This document shows positions 21,735 to 29,680 of a DNA stretch of 64,000 nucleotides, one piece after another. Source of the DNA: Renibacterium sp. (lineage in GTDB: Bacteria; Actinomycetota; Actinomycetes; Actinomycetales; Micrococcaceae). The translations under genes and the position numbers were made by a program. Location of the stretch: positions 62,001-126,000 of the forward strand of contig JAFOLH010000005.1 in NCBI GenBank assembly GCA_017419405.1, given 5' to 3'. The notes beneath the pieces were generated by a model. The model was not told the DNA's origin, made no database searches, and was given only the letters and a program-made list of their open reading frames with translations. The first letter of the stretch is position 1. The number at the start of each line of letters is the position of its first letter.

Positions 21735-23459
21735 TCAGGATCTAGTGCGGGAAAAACGCCGGGTGAGCGGCCCGATCACGTCATTGAGTTCTTTGACGTT
21801 CATCAGGCGCAGTGCCAGAACGTAGCTCAGTGCCATCACCGAGCCGACCACCGCGATCACCAGCACGGCGTGCCCGAAGCTCTGCCAGACGAAGCCGGGG
21901 AACCTCCCGTCGCCGAAGTCCAATCCGCCGAAACCGATCATCAGGAGGCCGCCGATGACCGCGGAGAACAGCGCGCCGACCGCGTACTGCACATGTGAAC
22001 GGACAATCCGGCGGATGCCGAAATCCCCGATTTTGCTGCGCAGGACCAGGGCGGTCACCACCGGGGCGATGAAATTCACCAGGGTGAGCGTGGCCAGCAA
22101 CGAGAACGCCAGGACGGACACCGGTACCGCGGCGACGATGAGCGCCGAAAGCACGGTGAGGATCACGATGAAGGCCTGCAGGAAAAACGGTGTCCGGGCG
22201 TCTTCGGTGGCATAGAACACCCGGTTGAGCATGAAGTTGAAGCTGAAGAACGGTGCGCCGAGGGCCAGGATCGCCACTGCGATCCCCACCGTGAGGCCGT
22301 CCTGCGCCCGGCCACCGCTGAGCAGCATTCCGATCGGAGCGGCGAGGACCAGCAGCACCACGGCGAAGAACACCGTGGCCACACCCACGGTGCGCAGCAG
22401 CCTGGAGGTGGTGTTCCGGAGGGAACGGAGATTGCCTTGGCCGGCCGAGCGGCTGAGCTGGTTGAAATAGATCGTGGCGATGGACAGCACGATGACCGAG
22501 TGCGGCAGCATGTAGATGTCCGTGGCGCGGTTGAAGACGAACATCCCGGCGACATCCGAGGTCTCCGGGTTTTCCTTCGCTGCGGTAGCCGCACTGCCGA
22601 CCCAGTTGATCACCATGAAGGAAAGCTGGCCGATGATCATGGTGGACAGCGCCCAGCCGGCAACTTTTCCAGTGCCGCCCAGGCCGATCCCGCGCCAACC
22701 CCATTTCGGCCGCAGGCCCAGTCCCAAGCGCTTGACCGGCACGATCAGGATGATCGACTGCAGCACGACGCCGAGCGTAGTGCTGCCGGCCAAGATCCAG
22801 GTTTGCGCCGCCGACCAGTTTTCCACCGTGTGCGGATTGGCTTCGGCCTGGCCCCAGATCGCGATGAAGACGCCGATTCCGGCGATCGCGACGATGTTGT
22901 TGAGCACCGGCGCCCACATATAGGCGCCGAACCGGTTGTTCGCATTGAGCAATTGGCCGAGCAGGGCGTAGATCCCGTAGAAGAAGATCTGCGGCAACAG
23001 CAAATAGGCCAGATTGGTGGCCAGCGCCAATTGCTGCGGGTTGAAGTCCTTGGTCAGCACTTGCACGAGGATCGGGGCCAACAAGGTGAACAGGATCGCG
23101 ATGCCGAGCAGCACCAGGCCGCCCAGGGTGAAGATCCGGCTGATGAAGTCGGCGCCGCGGTCCGGAAGTCTGCTGGCCTTGATGATCTGCGGGACCAGGA
23201 TCACGTTGAACACGCCGCCGGCGAGCATGATGTAAATCAGGTTCGGCAACGTGTTCGAGATGTCGAAGATGTCCGAAAGCCCGCCGCCGGTAGTCCCCAG
23301 GGCAACCGCGATCAGCACGCCTTTGGCGAATCCCAAGACCCTGGAGAACAAGGTCCCAGCGGCCATGATGGCGCTGGACCTGGCGGTATTGACCGGGGTT
23401 CGTTCAGTTCCGACCGTCGCGATCAGCTCGGTTGCCGGGTTGTTGATTTGATCTGCCAT
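21735..23459 (-). CDS. murJ: Lipid II flippase MurJ (MviN)
   Basis: A 574-residue MOP-superfamily membrane protein with about 14 predicted helices. Family features include MAAGTLFSRVLGFAKGVLIAVALG at the start, DIFDISNTLPNLIYIMLAGGVFNVILVPQI, and NRFGAYMWAPVLNNIVAI. It moves lipid II across the membrane for peptidoglycan synthesis. The NUDIX gene is directly upstream (54 bp) and the pseudokinase-like gene directly downstream; unlike mycobacterial MviN it ends after the flippase part (LTRRFSRTRS). Confidence 0.94.
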   Translation of the reverse strand: MADQINNPATELIATVGTERTPVNTARSSAIMAAGTLFSRVLGFAKGVLIAVALGTTGGGLSDIFDISNTLPNLIYIMLAGGVFNVILVPQIIKASRLPDRGADFISRIFTLGGLVLLGIAILFTLLAPILVQVLTKDFNPQQLALATNLAYLLLPQIFFYGIYALLGQLLNANNRFGAYMWAPVLNNIVAIAGIGVFIAIWGQAEANPHTVENWSAAQTWILAGSTTLGVVLQSIILIVPVKRLGLGLRPKWGWRGIGLGGTGKVAGWALSTMIIGQLSFMVINWVGSAATAAKENPETSDVAGMFVFNRATDIYMLPHSVIVLSIATIYFNQLSRSAGQGNLRSLRNTTSRLLRTVGVATVFFAVVLLVLAAPIGMLLSGGRAQDGLTVGIAVAILALGAPFFSFNFMLNRVFYATEDARTPFFLQAFIVILTVLSALIVAAVPVSVLAFSLLATLTLVNFIAPVVTALVLRSKIGDFGIRRIVRSHVQYAVGALFSAVIGGLLMIGFGGLDFGDGRFPGFVWQSFGHAVLVIAVVGSVMALSYVLALRLMNVKELNDVIGPLTRRFSRTRS

Positions 23460-23513
23460 TTGCCACCATCATCCCATGCGAGTGCCTTGCGGCAGGGTCC
23501 GGCGAACCGCGTT

Positions 23514-24056
23514 TCAGAAGTCCTGCGGCAAGCTCGCGCCGGCCAGATCGGCGATCCGGCGCTCATTCGGGAAGGACAGCCGCTTGGCCAGATCCGGCAA
23601 TTCCACCCAGGCCACGTCGATCGCCTCGTGGTCCGGATCGTTTTCGATGGTCAGCTCGCCGCCGGTGGCACGCAGCAGGAAATGGTGCACGGTTTTGTGC
23701 ACCCGGTGGCCGGTGACCGTGAACCAGTAGTCGATGCTGCCCAACGGGGCGAGCACCGTGCCTTCGATGCCGGTCTCCTCGGCGATTTCCCGGACCGCTG
23801 CCTGCGCGTGCGTCTCCTCGCCTTCCGGATGTCCTTTGGGCAAGCACCATTCCACCCGGCCGCCGCGGTTGAGCCGGGCGATGATTGCCACCCGCAGGCC
23901 GCCGTCGTGCTTGTCCACCACGACGCCGCCGGCCGAGACTTCCTCCACCGTGGGCAGCGAAGACAAGCTGCTCAGCGGTTGCCCGGGCGGCATCTGCGCA
24001 TTGATCGCCGAAGGCAACGGCGTGCGCTTGGGTGCACTCGGGACTGGATGGGCCAT
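23514..24056 (-). CDS. NUDIX hydrolase
   Basis: A 180-residue protein with a complete Nudix box, GHPEGEETHAQAAVREIAEETGI (written here as G-x5-E-x7-REIAEETG), at about residues 75-97. It should hydrolyse a nucleoside-diphosphate derivative; the substrate is unknown. The place between cca and murJ is conserved in actinobacteria (mycobacterial MutT4 position). The ATG at 24056 is preferred because TAGAGT lies 7 nt upstream, a leaderless-promoter pattern; an in-frame GTG at 24065 is the alternative. It diverges from cca. Confidence 0.9.
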   Translation of the reverse strand: MAHPVPSAPKRTPLPSAINAQMPPGQPLSSLSSLPTVEEVSAGGVVVDKHDGGLRVAIIARLNRGGRVEWCLPKGHPEGEETHAQAAVREIAEETGIEGTVLAPLGSIDYWFTVTGHRVHKTVHHFLLRATGGELTIENDPDHEAIDVAWVELPDLAKRLSFPNERRIADLAGASLPQDF

Positions 24057-24096
24057 GCACCCCACTCTAACGAAAGTCTGGCAGGCTTAAGGAACT

Positions 24097-25560
24097 ATGA
24101 TGCACGTTCTGGACAGCTCCACCCTCGATCCGATCGTCCTTGAGCTGGGACAACGCTTTGTCGACGCCGGTTTTGAACTCTCCCTGGTGGGCGGGCCGGT
24201 GCGGGATCTTTTTCTGGGCCGGCAGTCACCGGACTTGGATTTCACCACGGACGCCACACCGGACCAGACGCTCGCCGTGATCAAGGGCTGGGCGGATGCC
24301 TTTTGGGAGATCGGCCGGGCTTTCGGCACGATCGGATTGCGCAAACGCGAATTCACCATCGAGGTGACCACGTATCGGGCGGAAGCCTACGATCCGGATT
24401 CACGCAAGCCCGAGGTGGCTTTCGGGGATTCGCTCGAGGCTGATCTGCAACGCCGGGATTTCACCATGAACGCCATGGCTTTGCGCTTGCCTGGGATGGA
24501 ACTGGTCGATCCGCACGGTGGGATCAAGGACCTTTACGCCGGAGTGCTGCGCACGCCGGGCCGGGCTGAGGATTCGTTTTCCGACGATCCGCTCCGGATG
24601 ATGCGCGCGGCGCGATTCGTGGCCCAGCTCGGGGTGGCGCTGCATCCCGAGGTCGAAGGCGCGATGATCGAAATGGCCGAACGGATCAACATGATTTCCG
24701 CGGAGCGGGTCCGCGACGAGCTGACCAAGCTGATCTGCGCGCCGCAAGCCCGGCTCGGCGTGGATGTTCTGGTCAGCACGGGCTTGGCCGATCAGATGTT
24801 GCCCGAAGTTTCGGCTTTGCAACTCGAAGTCGATGAACATCACCGGCACAAGGACGTCTATCAGCATTCGCTGCAGGTCCTCGAGCAGGCGGCCGGTTTG
24901 GAAACCGGTCCGGATGGGCCGGTGCCCGGTCCGGACTTCGTGCTCCGGTTCGCGGCCTTGATGCACGATGTCGGGAAACCGGCCACCCGCCGCTTCGAAC
25001 CTTCCGGGGCGGTGAGCTTCCGGCACCACGATATGGTCGGCGCCAAGCTCACCGCGAAGCGGATGAAGGCTTTGCGGTTCGACAACGACACGATCAAGGC
25101 GGTGGCCCGCCTGGTGGAGTTGCATATGCGTTTCTACGGTTATGGGGAAGCCGGCTGGACGGATTCGGCAGTGCGCCGGTACGTCACCGACGCCGGCCCG
25201 GTGTTGGAGCGGTTGCACCGGTTGACCCGTTCCGATGTGACCACCCGCAACCAGCGCAAAGCCGATCGCTTGGCGTTCGCCTATGACGACTTGGAACAGC
25301 GGATCGCGGCATTGGCGGAACAGGAAGAGCTCGGCGCGATCCGGCCCGATCTCGACGGCGCGCAGATCATGGCCCTGCTGGGGCTGGCTCCGGGACCGCT
25401 GGTAGGCAAGGCCTACAAGTTCCTGCTCGAGGAGCGGATGGAGCATGGCCCCTTGGGCGCCGAGGAAGCACAGCGCCGCCTGCACGGCTGGTGGCAGGAG
25501 CACGGACCCGGATCTCCGGCGGCCGAGGAACCGACAGGAAGCGTGGACGATGAGCACTGA
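24097..25560 (+). CDS. cca: CCA tRNA nucleotidyltransferase
   Basis: A 487-residue class II nucleotidyltransferase that builds or repairs the CCA end of tRNAs; the two tRNA genes here do not encode CCA. Motifs: GGPVRDLFLGRQSPDLDFTTD with catalytic DxD (about 28-50), RRDFTMNAMAL, DDPLRMMRAARFVAQLG, and an HD domain (MHDVGKPATR). A start at the second ATG (24100) is equally possible; AAGGA lies just upstream of both. The stop overlaps the histidine phosphatase start by 11 nt. Confidence 0.94.
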   Translation: MMHVLDSSTLDPIVLELGQRFVDAGFELSLVGGPVRDLFLGRQSPDLDFTTDATPDQTLAVIKGWADAFWEIGRAFGTIGLRKREFTIEVTTYRAEAYDPDSRKPEVAFGDSLEADLQRRDFTMNAMALRLPGMELVDPHGGIKDLYAGVLRTPGRAEDSFSDDPLRMMRAARFVAQLGVALHPEVEGAMIEMAERINMISAERVRDELTKLICAPQARLGVDVLVSTGLADQMLPEVSALQLEVDEHHRHKDVYQHSLQVLEQAAGLETGPDGPVPGPDFVLRFAALMHDVGKPATRRFEPSGAVSFRHHDMVGAKLTAKRMKALRFDNDTIKAVARLVELHMRFYGYGEAGWTDSAVRRYVTDAGPVLERLHRLTRSDVTTRNQRKADRLAFAYDDLEQRIAALAEQEELGAIRPDLDGAQIMALLGLAPGPLVGKAYKFLLEERMEHGPLGAEEAQRRLHGWWQEHGPGSPAAEEPTGSVDDEH

Positions 25561-26227
25561 GCCAAGCAGCAAAGGCCCTTCGGAGGAAACCGGACCGGTT
25601 GCCGACGCGGTGCCCTGGGACCATGTGACGCTGCCCAAATTGTGGTTGCTGCGGCACGGCGAGACCGAATGGTCGCGCAGCGGGCGGTACACCGGTCTGA
25701 CCGACCTTCCGTTGACCGAGCACGGCGAAGAACAGGCGTTGTCGGCACGGCCGGCCTTGGCCGGTGTCGACTTCGACCTGGTCTTGAGTTCGCCCTCGCA
25801 ACGGGCCCGGAGGACCGCGGAGCTGGCCGGGTTCCCGACGGCGATCGTGGAACCGTTGGCGCACGAGTGGGACTACGGCGATTACGAAGGCGTGGACAGC
25901 GCCGAGGTGCGTCGCAGCCGCCCCGGTTATCTGATCTGGCAAGACGGCGTGCCTGGCGGTGAAACCATCGAACAGGTCGCAGCCCGGGCCGACGCGGTGA
26001 TCGCCCGGGTGCTTTCGCCGCAGCCGGCGGAGCCGGCGGGTCCAGCAGCGGGCCGGGTGGTGAACCAGGCGCTGCTCGTGGCGCACGGCCACTTCCTCCG
26101 GGTGCTGACCGCGCGTTGGTTGGATCTGCCGGCCACCGAAGGCCGGCATTTCGTGCTCGGCACGGCCAAAGTCTGCACGCTCGGCTGGGACAAGCGGACG
26201 CCCGCCGTCGAGCAGTGGGGGCTCTAG
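25550..26227 (+). CDS. Histidine phosphatase (phosphoglycerate mutase-like) family protein
   Basis: A 225-residue protein with the phosphohistidine motif LWLLRHGETEWSRSGRYTGLTD (about 31-52), the acidic residue in EWDYGDYEG, and the second catalytic histidine in LLVAHGHFLRVLTARW. Such proteins dephosphorylate sugar phosphates or other small metabolites; the substrate here is unknown. The start lies inside the cca 3' end with GGACG spacing and is probably translationally coupled. Confidence 0.88.
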   Translation: MSTEPSSKGPSEETGPVADAVPWDHVTLPKLWLLRHGETEWSRSGRYTGLTDLPLTEHGEEQALSARPALAGVDFDLVLSSPSQRARRTAELAGFPTAIVEPLAHEWDYGDYEGVDSAEVRRSRPGYLIWQDGVPGGETIEQVAARADAVIARVLSPQPAEPAGPAAGRVVNQALLVAHGHFLRVLTARWLDLPATEGRHFVLGTAKVCTLGWDKRTPAVEQWGL

Positions 26228-26394
26228 CCCGGGGCGGGCCACAATGCCGAGATCACGAGTGAGACGTAATTCTCACAATATTTTCAAGAATCTTCGGATT
26301 TTTGTGGCGGAGCGCCGAATTCATGGTGTACGTTATTAACGAGTTCAGCGCATCCGCCTGGGCTGTCAGTCACGAGATGAAGGGAGGCCTCAAA

Positions 26395-26490
26395 ATGTTT
26401 TACAACATGAACGCAGTAGATGCCGGCAAGATCGGTCACAAGATCGCAGCGTACCAGGCCCCAACTCGTGGCATTCTCGGTTCCCGTTAA
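26395..26490 (+). CDS. 31-residue peptide of unknown function, strong RBS
   Basis: An ATG at 26395 lies 7 nt after GGGAGG and opens a 31-codon frame ending in TAA. The peptide starts MFYNMNAVDAGKIGHKI and ends TRGILGSR; it is not a signal peptide and has no recognised domain. An in-frame ATG at 26377 is possible but would place the GGGAGG inside the gene. It sits in DNA with visibly lower GC than the neighbours, and is followed by small hairpins at 26500-26513 and 26516-26540. I do not recognise the family. Confidence 0.5.
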   Translation: MFYNMNAVDAGKIGHKIAAYQAPTRGILGSR

Positions 26491-26515
26491 CTGAGCTTCG
26501 GCGCGAAGGCGCCTC

Positions 26516-26540
26516 CCACGACGATCCTTGGGATTCGTGG
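26516..26540 (+). terminator. Hairpin after the 31-residue peptide ORF
   Basis: CCACGA-CG-ATCC pairs with GGATTCGTGG across a TTG loop, a 10-bp stem with a 2-nt bulge, 26 nt after the stop. The following sequence (CTGCTTTGAATC) has only a weak T tract, so termination is possible but not assured. Confidence 0.35.
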
Positions 26541-26557
26541 CTGCTTTGAATCAATCA

Positions 26558-26622
26558 GACGCATAAACTGTTCGCGCTTTTATGCGTCCAATTACTCGGT
26601 CGATTATTCGATTATTCGATTA
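26558..26622. repeat. Perfect inverted repeat plus 9-nt tandem repeat in AT-rich spacer
   Basis: GACGCATAAA (26558-26567) and TTTATGCGTC (26579-26588) are perfect inverted 10-mers around an 11-nt spacer. Just beyond, 26600-26622 is 2.5 copies of TCGATTATT. The pair lies upstream of the 18- and 43-residue ORFs and may be an operator or an mRNA hairpin. Confidence 0.5.
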
Positions 26623-26698
26623 GTGCTAAATTGTCGCGCCAAAAATAACGTATTCATTCAGCAACTTCCTCTGGCTTTGCCATTCCACTGGAGAACCT

Positions 26699-26755
26699 AT
26701 GCCTTTCCTCACTCTGTTTCCCGGCAACACCGCGCAAGGAGGTGACCCACGATGA
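26699..26755 (+). CDS. 18-codon upstream ORF coupled to the 43-residue ORF
   Basis: GGAG lies 5 nt before an ATG that opens MPFLTLFPGNTAQGGDPR. Its TGA overlaps the ATG of the next ORF (ATGA), and the very strong AAGGAGGTGACC ribosome site of that ORF is inside this reading frame. This is the classic layout of a translationally coupled leader ORF. Confidence 0.4.
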   Translation: MPFLTLFPGNTAQGGDPR

Positions 26756-26883
26756 ATCCCTTCCCCTCGAAGTCCACGATCAAGCGCATCTTCTTCGCTC
26801 CGATCGACGAGAAGCAGATCGCCCGCACCCGCGAGCGAGTGCAGAACGACTTGAACTCGATGAACATCTTCAACATCCGCTGA
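26752..26883 (+). CDS. 43-residue basic peptide of unknown function, consensus RBS
   Basis: AAGGAGGTGACC, complementary to the 16S 3' end over more than 9 nt, lies 4 nt before ATG 26752; it is among the strongest ribosome sites in the window. The 43-residue product begins MNPFPSKSTIKRIFFAP and ends NSMNIFNIR; residues about 18-36 (IDEKQIARTRERVQNDLNS) should form a charged amphipathic helix. No family is recognised. It is followed by another ribosome site/ATG and a strong terminator hairpin. The initiation signal argues for real expression. Confidence 0.55.
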   Translation: MNPFPSKSTIKRIFFAPIDEKQIARTRERVQNDLNSMNIFNIR

Positions 26884-26908
26884 GTCTTGCTACCTGAGGA
26901 GGCTGAAG

Positions 26909-27166
26909 ATGACCCCATCGACGCCGAATGCACAGCAAGCAGCCCACGCCGCCCAGCGTGGGCTGCTTCGTTTAACCGCGGCAATCCTGCTTCCCCGCCC
27001 GTCCAATCGAGCGGTTCGGCGGGTTCAGACGTCTCTGCCCACTGAATCCGGCAATGGGACGGGCCTGCTGGGTGCGGGTGCCGGCGATTGGCCCCGGTAT
27101 GCTCGATTTCATGCAGGAATTCCGACGCCGGCCGGCCCGCCGCATTGTGGTGCCCAGCCGCAGTGA
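26909..27166 (+). CDS. Doubtful 85-codon ORF with strong RBS running through a terminator
   Basis: GAGGAGG ends 6 nt before this ATG, an excellent initiation site 25 nt after the 43-residue ORF. However, codons 10-20 encode the perfect hairpin 26937-26968 and the rest (Pro/Gly/Arg-rich) overlaps the start of the next gene and looks non-coding. It may act as an attenuator leader or be fortuitous. Confidence 0.25.
   Translation: MTPSTPNAQQAAHAAQRGLLRLTAAILLPRPSNRAVRRVQTSLPTESGNGTGLLGAGAGDWPRYARFHAGIPTPAGPPHCGAQPQ
26937..26968 (+). terminator. Strong intrinsic terminator closing the short-ORF island
   Basis: AAGCAGCCCACGC and GCGTGGGCTGCTT form a perfect 13-bp stem with a 6-nt loop, followed by CGTTT. 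It lies 54 nt after the stop of the 43-residue ORF. Confidence 0.75.
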
Positions 27167-28502
27167 TTCCTTTTTGGCCAAGTCGACCGAGGTGGTTGGC
27201 GGCCCGCTCGGGAAGCACACGGCGCCGGGGCAGACTCGGACCGGATTCTTCAGCGTAGAGCGGGTCCTGGTCTTGATGGTGCTGGCATCGGGCCTGCTTG
27301 CGCTGCTGTTCAAAGACCATTGCCGGCGGGCCGGCTGGGTGACGCCGGACCAATACTCGACTACCTGTTACTCGGAGTTCCCCAATGCTTTCGGAACCTA
27401 CCGCATCGGCGAAGTTTTCCCGTTCTCCGCAGCGAACACCGGATTCGACTACCCGCCGCTGACCGGACTGATCGCCGGAGTCACCGCTTGGTTGAGCGGG
27501 TTCGCCGGGACCGGCGATGCCCGGGTGCTCGGGTTTTTCGATCTCAATGCCTTCCTACTGGTACTGGTTTGGCTGATCGGAGTGCTGGCCCTGGCCCGCA
27601 GCAACCGGCGTCGTCCCTGGGATGCTGCGGTGTTCGCGGCTTCGCCGCTGCTGCTTTTCACGGCATTTTCCAGTTGGGACCTGTGGGCTGCGGCATTGTC
27701 CGCAGTGGCGCTGTTCTTGCTGTCCCGACGGCGCGCGATGGCCTCCGGCGTGGTGTTGGGCCTGGCCGTCTCGGTGCAGCCTTACGCCGGGTTGATCCTC
27801 TTGGCGGCCGCGTTGGTGTTGTGGCGTCGCGGGTTCCGCTCCGTGCTTTTCCATCTGCTGGTCGGCGGTTTGTTGAGCTGGCTGGTGGTCAATCTTCCGG
27901 TGATGCTGCTCAGCCGACCGGCATGGTTCAATTTCTGGACCGATGCCTGGAACGGCAAGCCGGCAACCGGGTCGTTCTACTACCTGGGCAATGCGCTGGC
28001 CGAGCGCATCGGGGTCGGCGGGATCGACCCGGTGGCGGCTTCGCTGGTTTCGGCGGCGTTGCTGCTGCTCGGCGTGCTGGGCGTGGCGGTGCTGTGCTTC
28101 AAAACCGGGCAGACGCCCAGGCTTGCGCAGCTGGCGGTGCTGCTTGTGGGCTGGTTCCTGGTGGTGGACAAATATGCGGTTCCGGAACACCTGGTGTGGC
28201 TGCTGCCATTGTTCGCGCTGGCCCGGCCGCGTTGGCGCGCCTTGCTGATCTGGCAGCTCTTCGGAATCCTGTTCTATCTGGCGCAACTGCTCCACTTGGG
28301 CGTGGTGTTGGGCGACAACAACGCCCAGCACGGGATCGATTTGCCCTATTACGCACTGGCGGTGCTGACCTCGAACATCGTCACTTTGGTGATGTTGGCT
28401 TTGGTGGTGCGGGAGGTGCTCGATCCGCGGCGTGATCTGCTCCGCCGCGGCGGGGTCGACGATCCGCTGCTGGATGGATTCACCGCTCGTCGCTTGCCGT
28501 GA
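27111..28502 (+). CDS. Polytopic membrane protein, GT87/DUF2029-like
   Basis: About 463 residues with an N-terminal cytoplasmic segment (about 1-45) and some ten membrane helices. TTCYSEFPNAFGTYRIGEVFPF followed by FDYPPLTGLIAG resembles the first outer loop of actinobacterial glycosyltransferase-87-like proteins, which use polyprenyl-phosphate sugars in envelope glycan synthesis; the donor-binding residues cannot be confirmed by eye. The start is placed at ATG 27111 because TATGCT lies 7 nt upstream and no Shine-Dalgarno is present; the in-frame ATG at 27099 is the alternative. It follows a terminator, so it is its own transcript. Confidence 0.7.
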   Translation: MQEFRRRPARRIVVPSRSDSFLAKSTEVVGGPLGKHTAPGQTRTGFFSVERVLVLMVLASGLLALLFKDHCRRAGWVTPDQYSTTCYSEFPNAFGTYRIGEVFPFSAANTGFDYPPLTGLIAGVTAWLSGFAGTGDARVLGFFDLNAFLLVLVWLIGVLALARSNRRRPWDAAVFAASPLLLFTAFSSWDLWAAALSAVALFLLSRRRAMASGVVLGLAVSVQPYAGLILLAAALVLWRRGFRSVLFHLLVGGLLSWLVVNLPVMLLSRPAWFNFWTDAWNGKPATGSFYYLGNALAERIGVGGIDPVAASLVSAALLLLGVLGVAVLCFKTGQTPRLAQLAVLLVGWFLVVDKYAVPEHLVWLLPLFALARPRWRALLIWQLFGILFYLAQLLHLGVVLGDNNAQHGIDLPYYALAVLTSNIVTLVMLALVVREVLDPRRDLLRRGGVDDPLLDGFTARRLP

Positions 28503-28589
28503 GCGCTGCCCGGCTGGTCCGCGACCCGGCGGCAGGCCAGGGTATTCCGGCACCCCTGACCCGCTGCGCGCTGCCCGGCTGGGGTGGAT

Positions 28590-29207
28590 TCAGTTGGCTG
28601 CGGTGAACCGGGCCCGGCGATGCGCCGGGTGCTCCACTTCATCGAGCATGGCGACGGCGAAGTCTTGGCTGGAGATTTTCGGACCGGCCACCTCGTCCTG
28701 GGCCGTGGTGTAGTTTCCGGTGCGCTCGCCCGGAGCGATGACCGGGGACGGGCAGAGCATCGTCCAGTCCAGCCGGTCCGGTTGGCTGCGCAGGACGTCC
28801 AACAGCCGGGCGGCACTGAGCGCCTCGGACCGATAGGCGTCGGGGAAGTCCGGGGCGTCGACTAACCGGTTGCCATCCGGCAACCGCAACGAGCCCGCCC
28901 CGCCGACCACCAGGATCCGGGTATCGCCGACCGCGTCGAAGGCCTGCTGGTTCTGCGCCAACCAAGCGTCGTGATCACCTCCGGTGCGGCTCGGTCCGGT
29001 CGCCGAAATGATGACGTCGTTGCTTTGGGCCAGGCTGCGGAGCGCCGCGGAGTCGCCTAGTTCGAGGGCTTGCGGGGTGGCCGCGGGGGCACCCTCCACG
29101 GCGGCCCCGCTGCGGCTCGCCGCGGTGACCTGATGCCCACGGCGGAGAGCTTCGGCGGTGATTTCGCGGCCGACCATGCCGGTGGCTCCGATGATGGCGA
29201 TTTTCAT
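28590..29207 (-). CDS. NAD(P)H-binding SDR-like protein
   Basis: A 205-residue atypical short-chain dehydrogenase starting MKIAIIGATGMVGREITAEA, with the GxxGxxG nucleotide-binding motif; RILVVGGAGSLRLPDG and WTMLCPSPVIAPGERTGNY match the NAD(P)-binding family PF13460 (YwnB-like). The substrate is unknown. AGGAGG lies upstream of the ATG. It diverges from the HxlR regulator gene, its likely controller. Confidence 0.88.
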   Translation of the reverse strand: MKIAIIGATGMVGREITAEALRRGHQVTAASRSGAAVEGAPAATPQALELGDSAALRSLAQSNDVIISATGPSRTGGDHDAWLAQNQQAFDAVGDTRILVVGGAGSLRLPDGNRLVDAPDFPDAYRSEALSAARLLDVLRSQPDRLDWTMLCPSPVIAPGERTGNYTTAQDEVAGPKISSQDFAVAMLDEVEHPAHRRARFTAAN

Positions 29208-29296
29208 GTTTCCTCCTGGGTTGGTTTTCGGATAATCTAAAAGTATCCATTTGACACTGATGGCTTCAAAGATACTCAGTAACCTGGAAGATACTC

Positions 29297-29680
29297 ATGG
29301 AAACCAACATCATGGATCCGAACTGTCCGTCCCGGCTGGTGTTCCAACGGATCGGAGACAAATGGGCCACCCTGGTGATCCAAGTGCTCGAGCCCGGGCC
29401 GATGCGGTTCAGCGATTTGCGGGCCAAGGTCGCGGTGGTCACCCCCAAGGTGCTCACCCAGACGTTGCGCACGCTGGAACGCGACGGTTTGTTGACCCGG
29501 ACGGTATTTGCCCAGGTGCCGCCGCGGGTGGACTACCAGCTGACGGAATTGGGCGCGAGCCTGCTGCCCGCGCTGAAAATCCTGCGCACCTGGGCGGAAC
29601 AGAATGTCGGCAGAATGGCGGCCGCGCAGGACGAATACGACGCGGCCATCGAGGACGCCGTGCTCAGCGCCGCCCACTGA
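29297..29680 (+). CDS. HxlR-family transcriptional regulator
   Basis: A 127-residue winged-helix protein: PNCPSRLVFQRIGDKWATLVIQVLEPGPMRFSDLRAKV is the HxlR hallmark with the N-terminal cysteine (Cys10), and VLTQTLRTLERDGLLTRTVFAQVPPRVDYQLTELG is the recognition and wing part. Such regulators sense aldehydes or oxidants via the cysteine. The 89-bp divergent promoter carries two GATACTC copies (near 29271 and 29288) that could be operator half-sites. The 3' end overlaps the convergent LacI gene by 17 bp. Confidence 0.9.
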   Translation: METNIMDPNCPSRLVFQRIGDKWATLVIQVLEPGPMRFSDLRAKVAVVTPKVLTQTLRTLERDGLLTRTVFAQVPPRVDYQLTELGASLLPALKILRTWAEQNVGRMAAAQDEYDAAIEDAVLSAAH

